Made by a program: the position numbers and the translations under genes. 54,456 nt of DNA from an uncultured Pseudomonadales bacterium (lineage in GTDB: Bacteria; Pseudomonadota; Gammaproteobacteria; Pseudomonadales; Azotimanducaceae), in the NCBI GenBank assembly GCA_938036875.1, contig CALHVX010000039.1, positions 1 through 54,456 on the forward strand, given 5' to 3'. The notes under the pieces were generated by a model that worked only from the letters and a program-made list of their open reading frames with translations, did not search any database and was not told the origin of the DNA. Position 1 is the stretch's first letter. The number at the start of each line of letters is the position of its first letter. Below, piece by piece: positions 1 through 8,420 of the stretch.

Positions 1-594
<594 letters not shown>

Positions 595-604
595 GGGTTG
601 TCCG

Positions 605-1135
605 CTAAGGCAACTCGTACTCAGAGTAAAAGCGCTGTCGGTTGGGTAAGTTCACTTTGCTTAACTGTGCAGCGTTCAAGGTTAGATCTTCTTCGATCAC
701 CCCATTTTTAAACAGTAGATAAGCCACAACGGCATAAACCTCGTCATCGCTTAATGACCCCGGCGTTCGGTAGGGCATTGCTCTTCTAACGTAGTCAAAT
801 AGCGAGGTGGCGTAGGGCCAGTACGAACCCACCGTTCTCAGCTTGGGTAGGCTAGTTGGTGCTACTTGGCCACCAACCAAAGTGTCATTGATCCCGTCTT
901 TGCCTGACAGGCCGTGGCAAGCTTGGCACTGTTGCGCATAAACTTTTTGTCCGGTAACCGCATTACCGCTGCCTGGGGGCAAACCTTTGCCATCGGGCCA
1001 AACGGTGATTGAGTGAACCTCTTGGGGCTCTAGCTGCTGGCCTAATCGGGGTGTCTCTACCCCCTTGGGATCGCTAACGGCATTCAACGAGACGAGCGCA
1101 AAGGCAGTTGCGACTAAGCCTCTAGACGTAAACAT
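605..1135 (-). CDS. Monoheme cytochrome c, electron-acceptor partner of SoxC (SoxD/SorB-like)
   Basis: A periplasmic c-type cytochrome of 176 aa, expected to take electrons from the neighbouring molybdenum dehydrogenase. It has an N-terminal signal-like stretch, a CQACH heme-binding motif at residues 70-74 and a likely axial Met at about residue 120 (RRAMPYRTPG). I chose ATG 1135 because a perfect GGAGGT lies 7 bases upstream. A longer reading (to 1252) would run deep into soxC and has no signal peptide. The start overlaps the soxC 3' end by 14 bp, which suggests translational coupling. It is much shorter than the diheme SoxD of Paracoccus, so the partner assignment rests on context and family. 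Confidence 0.85.
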   Translation of the reverse strand: MFTSRGLVATAFALVSLNAVSDPKGVETPRLGQQLEPQEVHSITVWPDGKGLPPGSGNAVTGQKVYAQQCQACHGLSGKDGINDTLVGGQVAPTSLPKLRTVGSYWPYATSLFDYVRRAMPYRTPGSLSDDEVYAVVAYLLFKNGVIEEDLTLNAAQLSKVNLPNRQRFYSEYELP

Positions 1136-2402
1136 TGTGAATACCTCCGTCTGCTTCGATACGCCAGGCTTGCATGGCGTTGTAGTGGTAAAAGCCGCTT
1201 GTACCTTTGGCTTTGGTGTATTGCGCACGAGTGGGCTGGTGGTTTTGGGCATCAGCCGCTCGGCTGAGCAAGGTGCACGGCGTGCCGTCCCAGTGCCAGG
1301 GAATGCGGAAGCGGGTTAAGGATTTATCTAGGATAGGTTCCTCCAGCTGGGCGGCGGCCCAAGTTTTGCCGCCATCCGCGGATACATCAACCTTGCGCAC
1401 CGGACCGTAGCCGCTCCAAGCCAGCCCGGATATCTCGTAGTACCCTTTGCCGGTGAGCTGTTGGTTGCCGGAAGGTGAGGTGATCGCGGATTTGACCCCC
1501 ATCTCGAAGGTAAACATTTCTGCTCTTCCATCGAGGTTTAGATCAGTGTACTTGGAGGTTTCTTGGCGGGACATGGCAGGCTGAGCGCTAACCTCCAGGC
1601 GGTGCAACCACTTGACGCTGGTGTTGCCTTCGTAGCCCGGCAGCAAAAGCCTGACGGGGTAGCCCTGTTCAGGTCGCAAGCGTTCACCGTTTTGGTAGAG
1701 GGCTAACAGTGCGTCATCCAACATCTTGTCTAAAGGGATGCTGCGGTTCATGCGCGCCGCGTCTGCGCCTTCAGCAACCACCCACTTGGCTTTGCTGTCG
1801 ATACCGGCTTCATCTAGCAAGTAGGACACCGGTACGCCCGTCCACTCGCTGGCGGAAACCAAGCCGTGGATGCCGCCACAAGTTAGGAGCGCAGGGTTTG
1901 GCCCGAGGTTCACCGCACTGTTGCCTGAACATTCTAAAAAATAGGTTTTTGTGGTCAACGGGTAGCGCGCGAGGTCGTTTAGGGAGAATTTTAAGGGCTG
2001 CTTCACCAAGCCCTGAACGCTTAGTTGCAGCTGTTCCGGATGAATGTCTGGAATGCCCGAGTGATGCCGCTCGAAGTGCAGCCCCGAGGGGGTAATGGTG
2101 CCTTGCAGGTCTTGGAGTGGGGTTCGCGATGCACCGCTCCCCAGGGTGCCTACTTGGCTAGTGCGACCTTCTCGCACCACGGCAGCTTCGTGCTGGCTGG
2201 GTTGCCCGTAGTCGCCAAGCGCACGGCCAGGGCTTTGCATCCAGGGTTTGCGTGCCCTATTGATTGTGCTTTCGCTTGCGTTGACTACTGGGGACAGGGC
2301 AATGCCTAGGCTGGCCAGGCCGCCGGTCAGAAACAAGCGGCGATCGAGCAAGCCGTTGCCAGCGCTGTTGGCGATTGGGTTAGCCGGTTGCTTCTTAGCC
2401 AT
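1122..2402 (-). CDS. soxC: SoxC-like sulfane/sulfite dehydrogenase molybdopterin subunit
   Basis: Molybdenum-cofactor oxidoreductase of the sulfite oxidase family, 426 aa, exported folded by Tat. The twin-arginine motif is DRRLFLTGG at residues 20-28. The N-terminal hallmark of SoxC (PWMQSPGRALGDYG, about 53-66) is present. The Mo-ligating cysteine is most likely C158 in YFLECSGNS, and the C-terminal dimerisation domain begins near residue 290. In Paracoccus, SoxCD oxidises the sulfane sulfur bound to SoxY during thiosulfate oxidation. No soxXYZAB gene is within view, so the substrate here may be sulfite, free sulfane or something else. It precedes the cytochrome gene in a two-gene operon. 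A GAGGA lies about 10 bases upstream of the ATG. Confidence 0.9.
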   Translation of the reverse strand: MAKKQPANPIANSAGNGLLDRRLFLTGGLASLGIALSPVVNASESTINRARKPWMQSPGRALGDYGQPSQHEAAVVREGRTSQVGTLGSGASRTPLQDLQGTITPSGLHFERHHSGIPDIHPEQLQLSVQGLVKQPLKFSLNDLARYPLTTKTYFLECSGNSAVNLGPNPALLTCGGIHGLVSASEWTGVPVSYLLDEAGIDSKAKWVVAEGADAARMNRSIPLDKMLDDALLALYQNGERLRPEQGYPVRLLLPGYEGNTSVKWLHRLEVSAQPAMSRQETSKYTDLNLDGRAEMFTFEMGVKSAITSPSGNQQLTGKGYYEISGLAWSGYGPVRKVDVSADGGKTWAAAQLEEPILDKSLTRFRIPWHWDGTPCTLLSRAADAQNHQPTRAQYTKAKGTSGFYHYNAMQAWRIEADGGIHNVYV

Positions 2403-2645
2403 AGGTCACGATTCCTCAGGAGCGGTTTTAGCTGATTTGTTGGATAAGCTCGAATCCCCAATCTATATTTGATGGGCATTGGTTTGTGCAGAACGCGTTA
2501 GTGCAAGACAAGATAATCAATGGGGATATCTTTGCGCAAGGTTCGTTTTTGATTGCTCTTTGTCCTGTCTTAGGGCGCCATAGGCTGAGATGGCACTAAA
2601 TGGCATAATCAGTGGATCTTCTCTATAGCAGCTCAGGTCCCTTCG

Positions 2646-3569
2646 ATGTTTGATTTCAAGAGTAAAGTAGTACTAATTACCGGCGCATCCTACGGTTTGG
2701 GTGAGTACTTCGCTTATGCCTTTGCCGAGGCAGGTGCGGACCTGATACTAACCGCGCGCAGTGCAGATGCTTTGGCGGCGGTGGGAGAAAATTGCCGTAA
2801 GAAGGGTAGCAAGGTCACCGTAGTTACCGGCGATGTGTCCATCGAGGCGGATGTTCGCAACGTGATAGCAACCGGTATTGCGGATCATGGTCACATCGAT
2901 GTGCTGATTAACAATGCGGGCGTTGCGGATACCAAAGGGGTGGTTGCTGAGCAATTCAGCGCTGAGAGTTTTAACCACATCATCGCCGTAGATTTAGCTG
3001 GGGCGTTTTACTTTGCGCGTGACTGCGGCAAGCATATGTTGGAACGGCGTTCAGGCAGCATCGTCAATATCTGTTCTATCTTGGCTAACGGTGGTAATGA
3101 AAACAGCATGATCGGTTACTCAGCGGCAAAAGGTGGGTTGCGCAACTTAACGCTGCAACTTGGTGTTGAGTGGGCGGACCGCGGCGTACGCGTTAACGCG
3201 GTGTCACCGGGTTTCATTGTCACAGAGATGACTCGGCCGATGCTGGCAGCAATGGGGATGGATAAGTGGATTGCGAGTCGAACGCCAATGCGTCGAGTAG
3301 GTGAGGCGGGCGAAGTCACCAACGCGGTATTGTTTCTGGCATCCGATATGGCCAGCTATATTACTGGTGTTGACCTGCAGGTAGATGGTGGTACCAACGC
3401 GGGCAACGGTACTTTCCAAATTCCTCCCATTCATCACGAGTGGAACAAAGAATCGCCAATGGTGCCAACAGACTATGAGCCGGTTGCCGCAAGGCCAGAT
3501 TGGTATCAAGGTTTGGAGGCGGGTATTCCCGGGTTGCACTATCCGGTGGAAGATTCCAGCAACGAATAA
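2646..3569 (+). CDS. Short-chain dehydrogenase/reductase
   Basis: NAD(P)-dependent oxidoreductase of the classical SDR family, 307 aa. The cofactor loop TGASYGLG is at residues 12-19 and NNAG at 89-92. The catalytic triad is S144, Y158 and K162 (YSAAK). The C terminus (VDGGTNAG onwards) is longer than the usual 250 aa by about 50 residues; the tail is rich in Pro and Trp and contains no motif I know. The PhyH dioxygenase gene starts 32 bp downstream on the same strand, so the two probably form an operon acting on one substrate, perhaps a lipid or terpenoid. The substrate cannot be read from the sequence. Confidence 0.9.
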   Translation: MFDFKSKVVLITGASYGLGEYFAYAFAEAGADLILTARSADALAAVGENCRKKGSKVTVVTGDVSIEADVRNVIATGIADHGHIDVLINNAGVADTKGVVAEQFSAESFNHIIAVDLAGAFYFARDCGKHMLERRSGSIVNICSILANGGNENSMIGYSAAKGGLRNLTLQLGVEWADRGVRVNAVSPGFIVTEMTRPMLAAMGMDKWIASRTPMRRVGEAGEVTNAVLFLASDMASYITGVDLQVDGGTNAGNGTFQIPPIHHEWNKESPMVPTDYEPVAARPDWYQGLEAGIPGLHYPVEDSSNE

Positions 3570-3601
3570 GTAATCGTTAGGTTAAAGGTAGGGGTAACAC
3601 A

Positions 3602-4531
3602 ATGCGATTCAACGCCCAACATGTTGAGCAATGGCACCAAGATGGCTTTCTCATCATCGAAGATTTTTTTGCGGCAGACGAAGTTGCGCCTGTTTTGCAG
3701 GACTTCGAGGTGCTCTACAAAGATGCAGGCCAGAACCTAGAGAGCAACCCTAGCGCAGGCTGCGCAAAAGTAATGCAGGAAGGTGATGACGTGGCGGCCA
3801 ATAGTGCGTTGCAGTTTAAAAATATTGATACCTTGCCTTACCATGGGTCCAGTGCAATCAATTTAATCTCGCTGCACCCCGAGCTGATCGCCCTTGCCAA
3901 AGCGTTGTTAGGTGTTCCACAGGTGCATTTGTATCAGTCGCACACTTGGGCCAAGTACACGGGTCAGGCAGACTACGACCAAGAGTTTCATTGTGATTTC
4001 GGCAATCATACACTGACGGTACCAAGTGACGACGCGGCCCAGCGTAGCGTGGACTTTGTCTTCTATCTAACCGATGTGACATCAGATCAGGGTGCGTTGC
4101 GCTACGTAACAAAACCAGACGTAGAAGAGGTGTTGGGTCGTGCGCGCCTTTCTGCCAGTACGCCACAGCAGCAGGCGGCATTGATGAGCCGAGAACGTGC
4201 GGTCATCGTGCCTGCAGGTGGTTTGGTTGCACACAGTATCGACACCATGCACAGGGGCTCTAACCTGACAGAGCCCAACGGGCGGCGATTCTCAATGACC
4301 GTTGGGTATAAGGCTGCAGGCAACGACCAGATTGGCTTCCACGTGTGGCAGTCGGCGGCTAATCGGCCTTGGCAAAATGTGATGGATCATGCCTCGCCAG
4401 AGCAGTTGGCTTGCTTGGGTATACCTTTGCCTGGAGATTCCTTTTGGTCTCTGCGAACACTGAAGCTAACTCAGTCCCGTTGGCCCCAGTGGGATATGAC
4501 CCCGTACTTTGCGGCGTTACCCGCAAGCTAG
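3602..4531 (+). CDS. Phytanoyl-CoA dioxygenase (PhyH) family protein
   Basis: Fe(II)/2-oxoglutarate-dependent oxygenase, 309 aa, predicted to hydroxylate an organic substrate in the cytoplasm. The iron-binding facial triad is H130 and D132 in FHCDFGNH and H217 in DTMHRGSN. The 2-oxoglutarate-binding arginine is probably in GRRFSMTVGYK (about 227-237). An AGGGGTAACACA leader precedes the ATG, giving a reasonable ribosome site. It follows the SDR gene by 32 bp. PhyH members range from phytanoyl-CoA hydroxylases to ectoine and antibiotic hydroxylases, so only the chemistry is predicted. The convergent esterase gene ends 7 bp past the stop. Confidence 0.88.
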   Translation: MRFNAQHVEQWHQDGFLIIEDFFAADEVAPVLQDFEVLYKDAGQNLESNPSAGCAKVMQEGDDVAANSALQFKNIDTLPYHGSSAINLISLHPELIALAKALLGVPQVHLYQSHTWAKYTGQADYDQEFHCDFGNHTLTVPSDDAAQRSVDFVFYLTDVTSDQGALRYVTKPDVEEVLGRARLSASTPQQQAALMSRERAVIVPAGGLVAHSIDTMHRGSNLTEPNGRRFSMTVGYKAAGNDQIGFHVWQSAANRPWQNVMDHASPEQLACLGIPLPGDSFWSLRTLKLTQSRWPQWDMTPYFAALPAS

Positions 4532-4538
4532 GGTTGTT

Positions 4539-5459
4539 TTAGTCGCGCCACAGCCAAAGTAGGGTGTCCGCGAAAACAGCGCCCCCGTGATCCAGGTTGT
4601 GCCCGCCCGTGCCAAACTCGAATTTATAATCGTAGCCTGCCCAATCCAGGGCGCTGGCCATGGTTTTATTTGCTAAAGCCCAGTTGCCGAACGGTGTGTT
4701 GGCGTCGTTGGCACCGCTTTGTAAAAATACCCGCAATGGTTTGGCAGGGTTTTGACGGACCAAAGAGGGGGTGTTGTGGCCGCCCCAGATATCAGTAAAA
4801 GAGCCGCAATGGCTAATCACACGCTGACATTGATCTGGGTGATGCCAAGCAGCCATAAAGGCTGCAATGCCACCGCTACTGATGCCGCAGCTTGTTCTAT
4901 GGGTTGGGTTATCGCTAATGTTGACACCCATCTGCGTGGCAACAAACGGAAGCACTTCCTGAAAAACGAAGCGTCCATAGTCCGGTGCGAGGCGGTCGTA
5001 CTCATGGCTACGCTGTGCGCTTCGGTCATCGTAAGAGTCGATAGGGCCCAGCACTTTGTGGTCGGGGTTGCCCGGATTGATGAAGACACCAATGGTTGGC
5101 TCGATATCGCCTTGGTGGTGCAACACGTCTAGCACATGGGTTGCTCGCACTGGCCCCTTGCGACCTAGATACCAGGCCCCGTCGTTAAAAATAACGACGC
5201 GATACCGGTCACTTTTTGTTGCTGGCAAGTAAACCCATAAGTCTCTTGTTGTACCTGGGTAGATATTGGACTCGGCCCATTGCTCGAAGCGTTGCACCGT
5301 TCCGGATGGCGTGTCGGGCGCCGGGTAAGCCTGCTCACAGGGGTGGTAAGCGGCATCCCATTCTGGGCGATTGTGTACCCCGTTCTCACGTCCGTTCACC
5401 GATGCGGCGATGCTTTGGTCTAAGCCCAAGCGGGTTATGATTTCTGCATCGGTGGGCAT
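4539..5459 (-). CDS. Esterase of the enterochelin-esterase/esterase D (PF00756) family
   Basis: Alpha/beta hydrolase-fold esterase, 306 aa. The nucleophile elbow is G192-I-S194-S-G196 (CGISSGGIAA). The acid and histidine are likely in SGANDANT (about 258) and TGGHNLDHGG (about 287). A Trp-rich N-terminal domain before the hydrolase core resembles Fes-like proteins. ATG 5459 is preferred over ATG 5480 because AGGAG stands 6 bases before it and nothing comparable precedes 5480. No signal peptide is evident. It stands alone on this strand, about 215 bp downstream of the small-gene pair and their hairpins. The substrate is unknown and no siderophore genes are nearby. Confidence 0.82.
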   Translation of the reverse strand: MPTDAEIITRLGLDQSIAASVNGRENGVHNRPEWDAAYHPCEQAYPAPDTPSGTVQRFEQWAESNIYPGTTRDLWVYLPATKSDRYRVVIFNDGAWYLGRKGPVRATHVLDVLHHQGDIEPTIGVFINPGNPDHKVLGPIDSYDDRSAQRSHEYDRLAPDYGRFVFQEVLPFVATQMGVNISDNPTHRTSCGISSGGIAAFMAAWHHPDQCQRVISHCGSFTDIWGGHNTPSLVRQNPAKPLRVFLQSGANDANTPFGNWALANKTMASALDWAGYDYKFEFGTGGHNLDHGGAVFADTLLWLWRD

Positions 5460-5579
5460 AGCTGGCTCCTGGGTTAACAAAGTGCTGAGGCAATGCAGGG
5501 AGTATGACGCCGTGGGTAAGAATAACCCAGAAACGAACGCTTTGATCTTGCGGGGTAGTGGCTAGCGCAATGCTAGTGG

Positions 5580-5672
5580 GGTTATCAAGTTAGCTTGTTC
5601 AAACTAACCCATTGTTAGGTACGTCGTAGTTGTAGACGTACCTAAGCTGGCTAAGCCAGCCGAGTGATAACC
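5580..5672. repeat. Nested inverted-repeat element (cloverleaf-like)
   Basis: An outer 8-bp pair, GGTTATCA (5580-5587) with TGATAACC (5665-5672), encloses three hairpins. These are GTTAG/CTAAC (5589-5593, 5604-5608), an 11-bp perfect stem TTAGGTACGTC/GACGTACCTAA (5615-5625, 5635-5645; 9-nt loop), and GCTGGC/GCCAGC (5646-5651, 5655-5660; 3-nt loop). It lies directly after the stop of the 95-aa gene, so it may act as a terminator or RNA-stabilising structure. It lacks a T-loop and anticodon arm, so it is not a tRNA. A small mobile palindromic element is also possible. Confidence 0.6.
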
Positions 5673-5675
5673 AAC

Positions 5676-5963
5676 CTAAGAGGCTGGTTTGCTCTCGTTT
5701 GTGCTAGCTTGCTCAGCTGCAGGCTTGGCGTCTGCCTCAGTGCTGGATTCCGCTTTGGCTTCGACCTTTGCTTCCGCTTTAGGCTCAGTTTTAGCCGGCT
5801 GAGCTGGACGATGGTTTGCTGGTCGTAAGTTTGCCTGTGCCGAAACACCGCTGGGAATTTGCTCGATAGTATTGCCAGACTTCAGAAAGGCTTCAACATC
5901 TGACGCAAGTGCTTCACGACGTAGCTGGGGGTCAGGATTCGTTTCCGGTTGCTTCTTCTTCAT
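5676..5963 (-). CDS. Small protein with an 'AFLKSGN-IEQIPSGVS' motif and an Ala/Lys/Glu-rich tail
   Basis: A 95-aa cytoplasmic protein. Residues about 12-45 carry a conserved pattern (REALASDVEAFLKSGNTIEQ followed by IPSGVSA) that I recognise from many short gammaproteobacterial proteins and that resembles the C-terminal part of the RNA-polymerase-associated protein SutA. The rest is low complexity, with repeats of KAEAK/EAKAE and Ala/Pro, and is probably disordered. The start overlaps the 44-aa gene upstream by 32 bp, suggesting translational coupling. The ribosome site is a weak AGGGGGCG. Function is unknown; the SutA comparison is from memory of the motif and needs a profile search. Confidence 0.65.
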   Translation of the reverse strand: MKKKQPETNPDPQLRREALASDVEAFLKSGNTIEQIPSGVSAQANLRPANHRPAQPAKTEPKAEAKVEAKAESSTEADAKPAAEQASTNESKPAS

Positions 5964-6066
5964 TGGTCGCCCCCTTGGTGGCTTTGTTAAGTTTCTTAGC
6001 GTCTTTCTTCTTCTGCTTGGCTAACTCTCGTTGGCGCTTCTCGTGCGAGTAATTCGGCTTTTTCAT
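5932..6066 (-). CDS. 44-aa Lys/Glu-rich conserved small protein (MKKPNYSHEKRQRELAK type)
   Basis: A very short gene. It starts MKKPNYSHEKRQRELAKQKK and ends in EEEATGNES, with TGA at 5932-5934. The PNY-x-x-EKRQREL-A-KKKK pattern is a widespread small-protein family of proteobacteria with no established function that I know. It is highly charged and likely helical, and basic enough to bind nucleic acid, although that is inference. Its 3' end overlaps the next gene's start by 32 bp in another frame, so the two are probably co-translated. There is no strong Shine-Dalgarno upstream (ccaaaatccaaagcg). Confidence 0.7.
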   Translation of the reverse strand: MKKPNYSHEKRQRELAKQKKKDAKKLNKATKGATNEEEATGNES

Positions 6067-6271
6067 CGCTTTGGATTTTGGTTTCCGTCAGTTTGATTGG
6101 GGTGTCTGCAGTCGCCGGGTGAGATGGAGAATTGGGTAACCAAAGACCCGTACATCATACCCTGGTGCGATGAAAAAGAGCTTGTTAATTTACGTTTGAG
6201 CCCCTAAATCGGACACTTTTGTTGGCCGAAGAGGGCTGTGGGTGAGAAATCTGGGTGACAGGCCTAGGTCT

Positions 6272-7501
6272 TTAGAACAGGTAATGTTCCAAGCCTTGGG
6301 GGTTTTGTTCCGCTGTCTCCAGTCGAGCGATGGTTTGCAGGTGCACCTCGTCTGGTCCGTCGTAAATTCGGAATGCGCGCGCACGGCTAAACGCTCGTGC
6401 CGCCGGTGTATCCGAGGTTACCCCACGCGCTCCATACAACTGTATAGCCCGATCCGCTATCTCCTGATATACGCGTGCGACAGCCACTTTGATCATCGAT
6501 ATCTGTTTGCGTGCGGCTTTGTTACCCACCTGATCCAGCAAATGGGCTGCTTGCTGTACCAACAACCTAGCTTGATCTAACTCGATTCGCGACAGGCTGA
6601 TCGCGGCTTGGGTTGAGCTGTATTCATCGATGCGCTTGCCGAAAGTAGAGCGTTCTTGAGAACGTTTGACCATGAGGCTGATCAATACCTCACATTCTCC
6701 AATGGCTCGCATGCAGTGGTGTAAGCGTGCTGGACCTAAGCGTGCCTGACCAATGGCGAAGCCAGCGCCAGGTTCACCAAGCAAATGGTCAACTGGAACC
6801 CGGACGTTGTTTAGGGTGAGCTCCGTGTGGGTGTTGGTTGGAGAGCTATGCTCAAACACAGGTAGGTTTCTAACGATGTCGACGCCAGGTGTGTGGCGTG
6901 GCACCAGCACTAGGGATTGTCGCTGAGATTTTGGTGCGTTGGGTTCAGACACACCAACCACAACCAGTAGCTCGGTGTTGGCATGGCCGGCATTGGAAGC
7001 GAACCACTTATGACCGTTGATCACATACTCATCCCCTTCGCGCACGATGCTGGTCTCGAGGTTGGTTGGGTCCGATGAAGCAACTGAGGGTTCGGTCATG
7101 GCAAATGCAGAGCCCATGGTGCCGTTGAGCAAAGGCGTGAGCCATTGCTCTTTTTGCGCCTCGGTAGCAAAGAGCTGCAGTAACTCCATGTTTGGTACAT
7201 CGGGAGCATGGCAATTAAACACCCTCGATGCCCACTCTAGGCGTCCTAGCACTTCCGCAACCCCAGTGAACTCAAGGTTTGACAGGCGCAGCCCCGGTTC
7301 GTCTTCACCCAACCTGGGTAGGGCCATGTTCCACAGGTTTAAGTCGCGTGCTTCGCGTTGCAATGCTTGCTCAACCTCGGGTACCGCTTGCCCTGCAGCG
7401 GCTTGTTGGTTCCAGAGTTTGTTGGAAGGCAAGACGCGCTGCATAAAAAAGGCGTCCACTTGCTCTTGTATTTCTAACGCGCGTGCTGGGAGTTCAAACA
7501 T
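6272..7501 (-). CDS. Acyl-CoA dehydrogenase
   Basis: FAD-dependent alpha,beta-dehydrogenation of an acyl-CoA, 409 aa, the full length of the family. The substrate/FAD signature AFAMTEPSVASSDPTNLE lies at about 131-148, the loop with HKWFASNAGHA at about 162-172, and the C-terminal DGPDEVHLQTIARLE at about 379-393. The long N-terminal helix and overall pattern resemble the ACAD10/ACAD11-like branch rather than FadE. AGGAAG lies just upstream of the ATG. The gene follows the nitroreductase by 31 bp on the same strand, so both are probably co-transcribed. The chain length of the substrate cannot be inferred. Confidence 0.92.
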   Translation of the reverse strand: MFELPARALEIQEQVDAFFMQRVLPSNKLWNQQAAAGQAVPEVEQALQREARDLNLWNMALPRLGEDEPGLRLSNLEFTGVAEVLGRLEWASRVFNCHAPDVPNMELLQLFATEAQKEQWLTPLLNGTMGSAFAMTEPSVASSDPTNLETSIVREGDEYVINGHKWFASNAGHANTELLVVVGVSEPNAPKSQRQSLVLVPRHTPGVDIVRNLPVFEHSSPTNTHTELTLNNVRVPVDHLLGEPGAGFAIGQARLGPARLHHCMRAIGECEVLISLMVKRSQERSTFGKRIDEYSSTQAAISLSRIELDQARLLVQQAAHLLDQVGNKAARKQISMIKVAVARVYQEIADRAIQLYGARGVTSDTPAARAFSRARAFRIYDGPDEVHLQTIARLETAEQNPQGLEHYLF

Positions 7502-7532
7502 CAGACTTCCTATTGCTGGTTGGTCGCTTTGC

Positions 7533-8222
7533 TTATCCTAGGAACTTTACAATTTCTTCCAATGGCGCGCGTTCCGTTCGGGCAGTGTTTGCCGGAACCT
7601 TGTCGTCTTCGTAGCCGAAGCTAATGCCGAAAAGGATTTTGATCTTGTCGTCGAGACCAAAAGTTGAGCGGACAAAGTCTGGGTAGTTGCGCAGTGAGCC
7701 TTGAGCGCAAGAAGCAACGCCATGTGCGGTCATTGCAAGCATCAACGTTTGGGCGAACATACCCACATCAGCAGCCGTTTGCGTGCCAAAATCTTCGTGC
7801 ATCCCAAGAAAGACCACGTGCGGTGCATCAAAAAACTCACTATTTCGAAAGGCTGCGCTAGCGCGTCCTGCTTTATCTTCCCACTCGATACCCATGGCGT
7901 TGTATAGAGCTCGAGCACAGGCGCGTTTACGCTCGCGCCAAAGGTCATCAAGACGACCGTCGGGTGCGTGATCGGTTACAATTTTCTCTTTGTTTTTAGC
8001 GCGCGATATGAAGCCGGCTCGAAGCGCTTTGGTCACCTCGCCAGAGGCAACACACACATCCCAAGGTTGCACGTTGGTGCCCGAGGGGGACCAACGTGCC
8101 GTTTCAAATATTTGCTGCATGACCGAGTCAGGTACCGGCTTGTCCAAAAAACCGCGTACCGATCGACGTGTTCGAACTAGGGTGTCAAAGGCTTCTATCG
8201 CTTGGGTGCTAGCTTCTATCAT
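7533..8222 (-). CDS. Nitroreductase family protein
   Basis: FMN-dependent NAD(P)H oxidoreductase, 229 aa. The N-terminal FMN-phosphate-binding pattern TRRSVRGFLDKPVP (about 17-30) and ARWSPSGTNVQPWDV (about 42-56) are typical. SCAQGSLRNYPDFVR and the C-terminal GISFGYEDDKVPANTARTER (about 198-217) are the second flavin-contacting region. Proteins of this type work as homodimers and reduce nitro groups, quinones or enoates. It is the first gene of the pair with the acyl-CoA dehydrogenase, so an electron-transfer or enoyl-reducing role in the same pathway is conceivable but unproven. Confidence 0.9.
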   Translation of the reverse strand: MIEASTQAIEAFDTLVRTRRSVRGFLDKPVPDSVMQQIFETARWSPSGTNVQPWDVCVASGEVTKALRAGFISRAKNKEKIVTDHAPDGRLDDLWRERKRACARALYNAMGIEWEDKAGRASAAFRNSEFFDAPHVVFLGMHEDFGTQTAADVGMFAQTLMLAMTAHGVASCAQGSLRNYPDFVRSTFGLDDKIKILFGISFGYEDDKVPANTARTERAPLEEIVKFLG

Positions 8223-8394
8223 GTGTGATCTCAGATTGATTTAGACCCTAGGCTAGCAGCAGCCGTCTTCGACTGGAAGCTGGTTAGGGTGGGGTTTGGG
8301 ATTAGGGGACAGGCGCATGATGATCTCGTGAAGGATGCCGAAATGAACCAGCCAATTCGGGGGCTAAGCAACAAAACCGCTCGTTTGGGGGGGT

Positions 8395-8400
8395 TATAAT
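8395..8400 (+). promoter_or_regulatory. Candidate -10 box (TATAAT) for the 8421 gene
   Basis: A consensus TATAAT sits 20 bases before the ATG at 8421, so transcription would give a very short leader. The -35 region (about 8372-8377) is not close to consensus. The leader contains GAGAG 7 bases before the ATG. Confidence 0.4.
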
Positions 8401-8420
8401 GATCCCATGAGAGTTTCGCC

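Noticed and set aside
1135..1252. N-terminal extension of the cytochrome c frame
   Set aside because: It lies within soxC, has no signal-peptide character, and a perfect Shine-Dalgarno marks ATG 1135.
5580..5672. The cloverleaf as a tRNA or an integron attC site
   Set aside because: There is no TPsiC loop or CCA-type end. One GTTAGGT string fits an attC core but its RYYYAAC partner is missing, and there is no integrase nearby.
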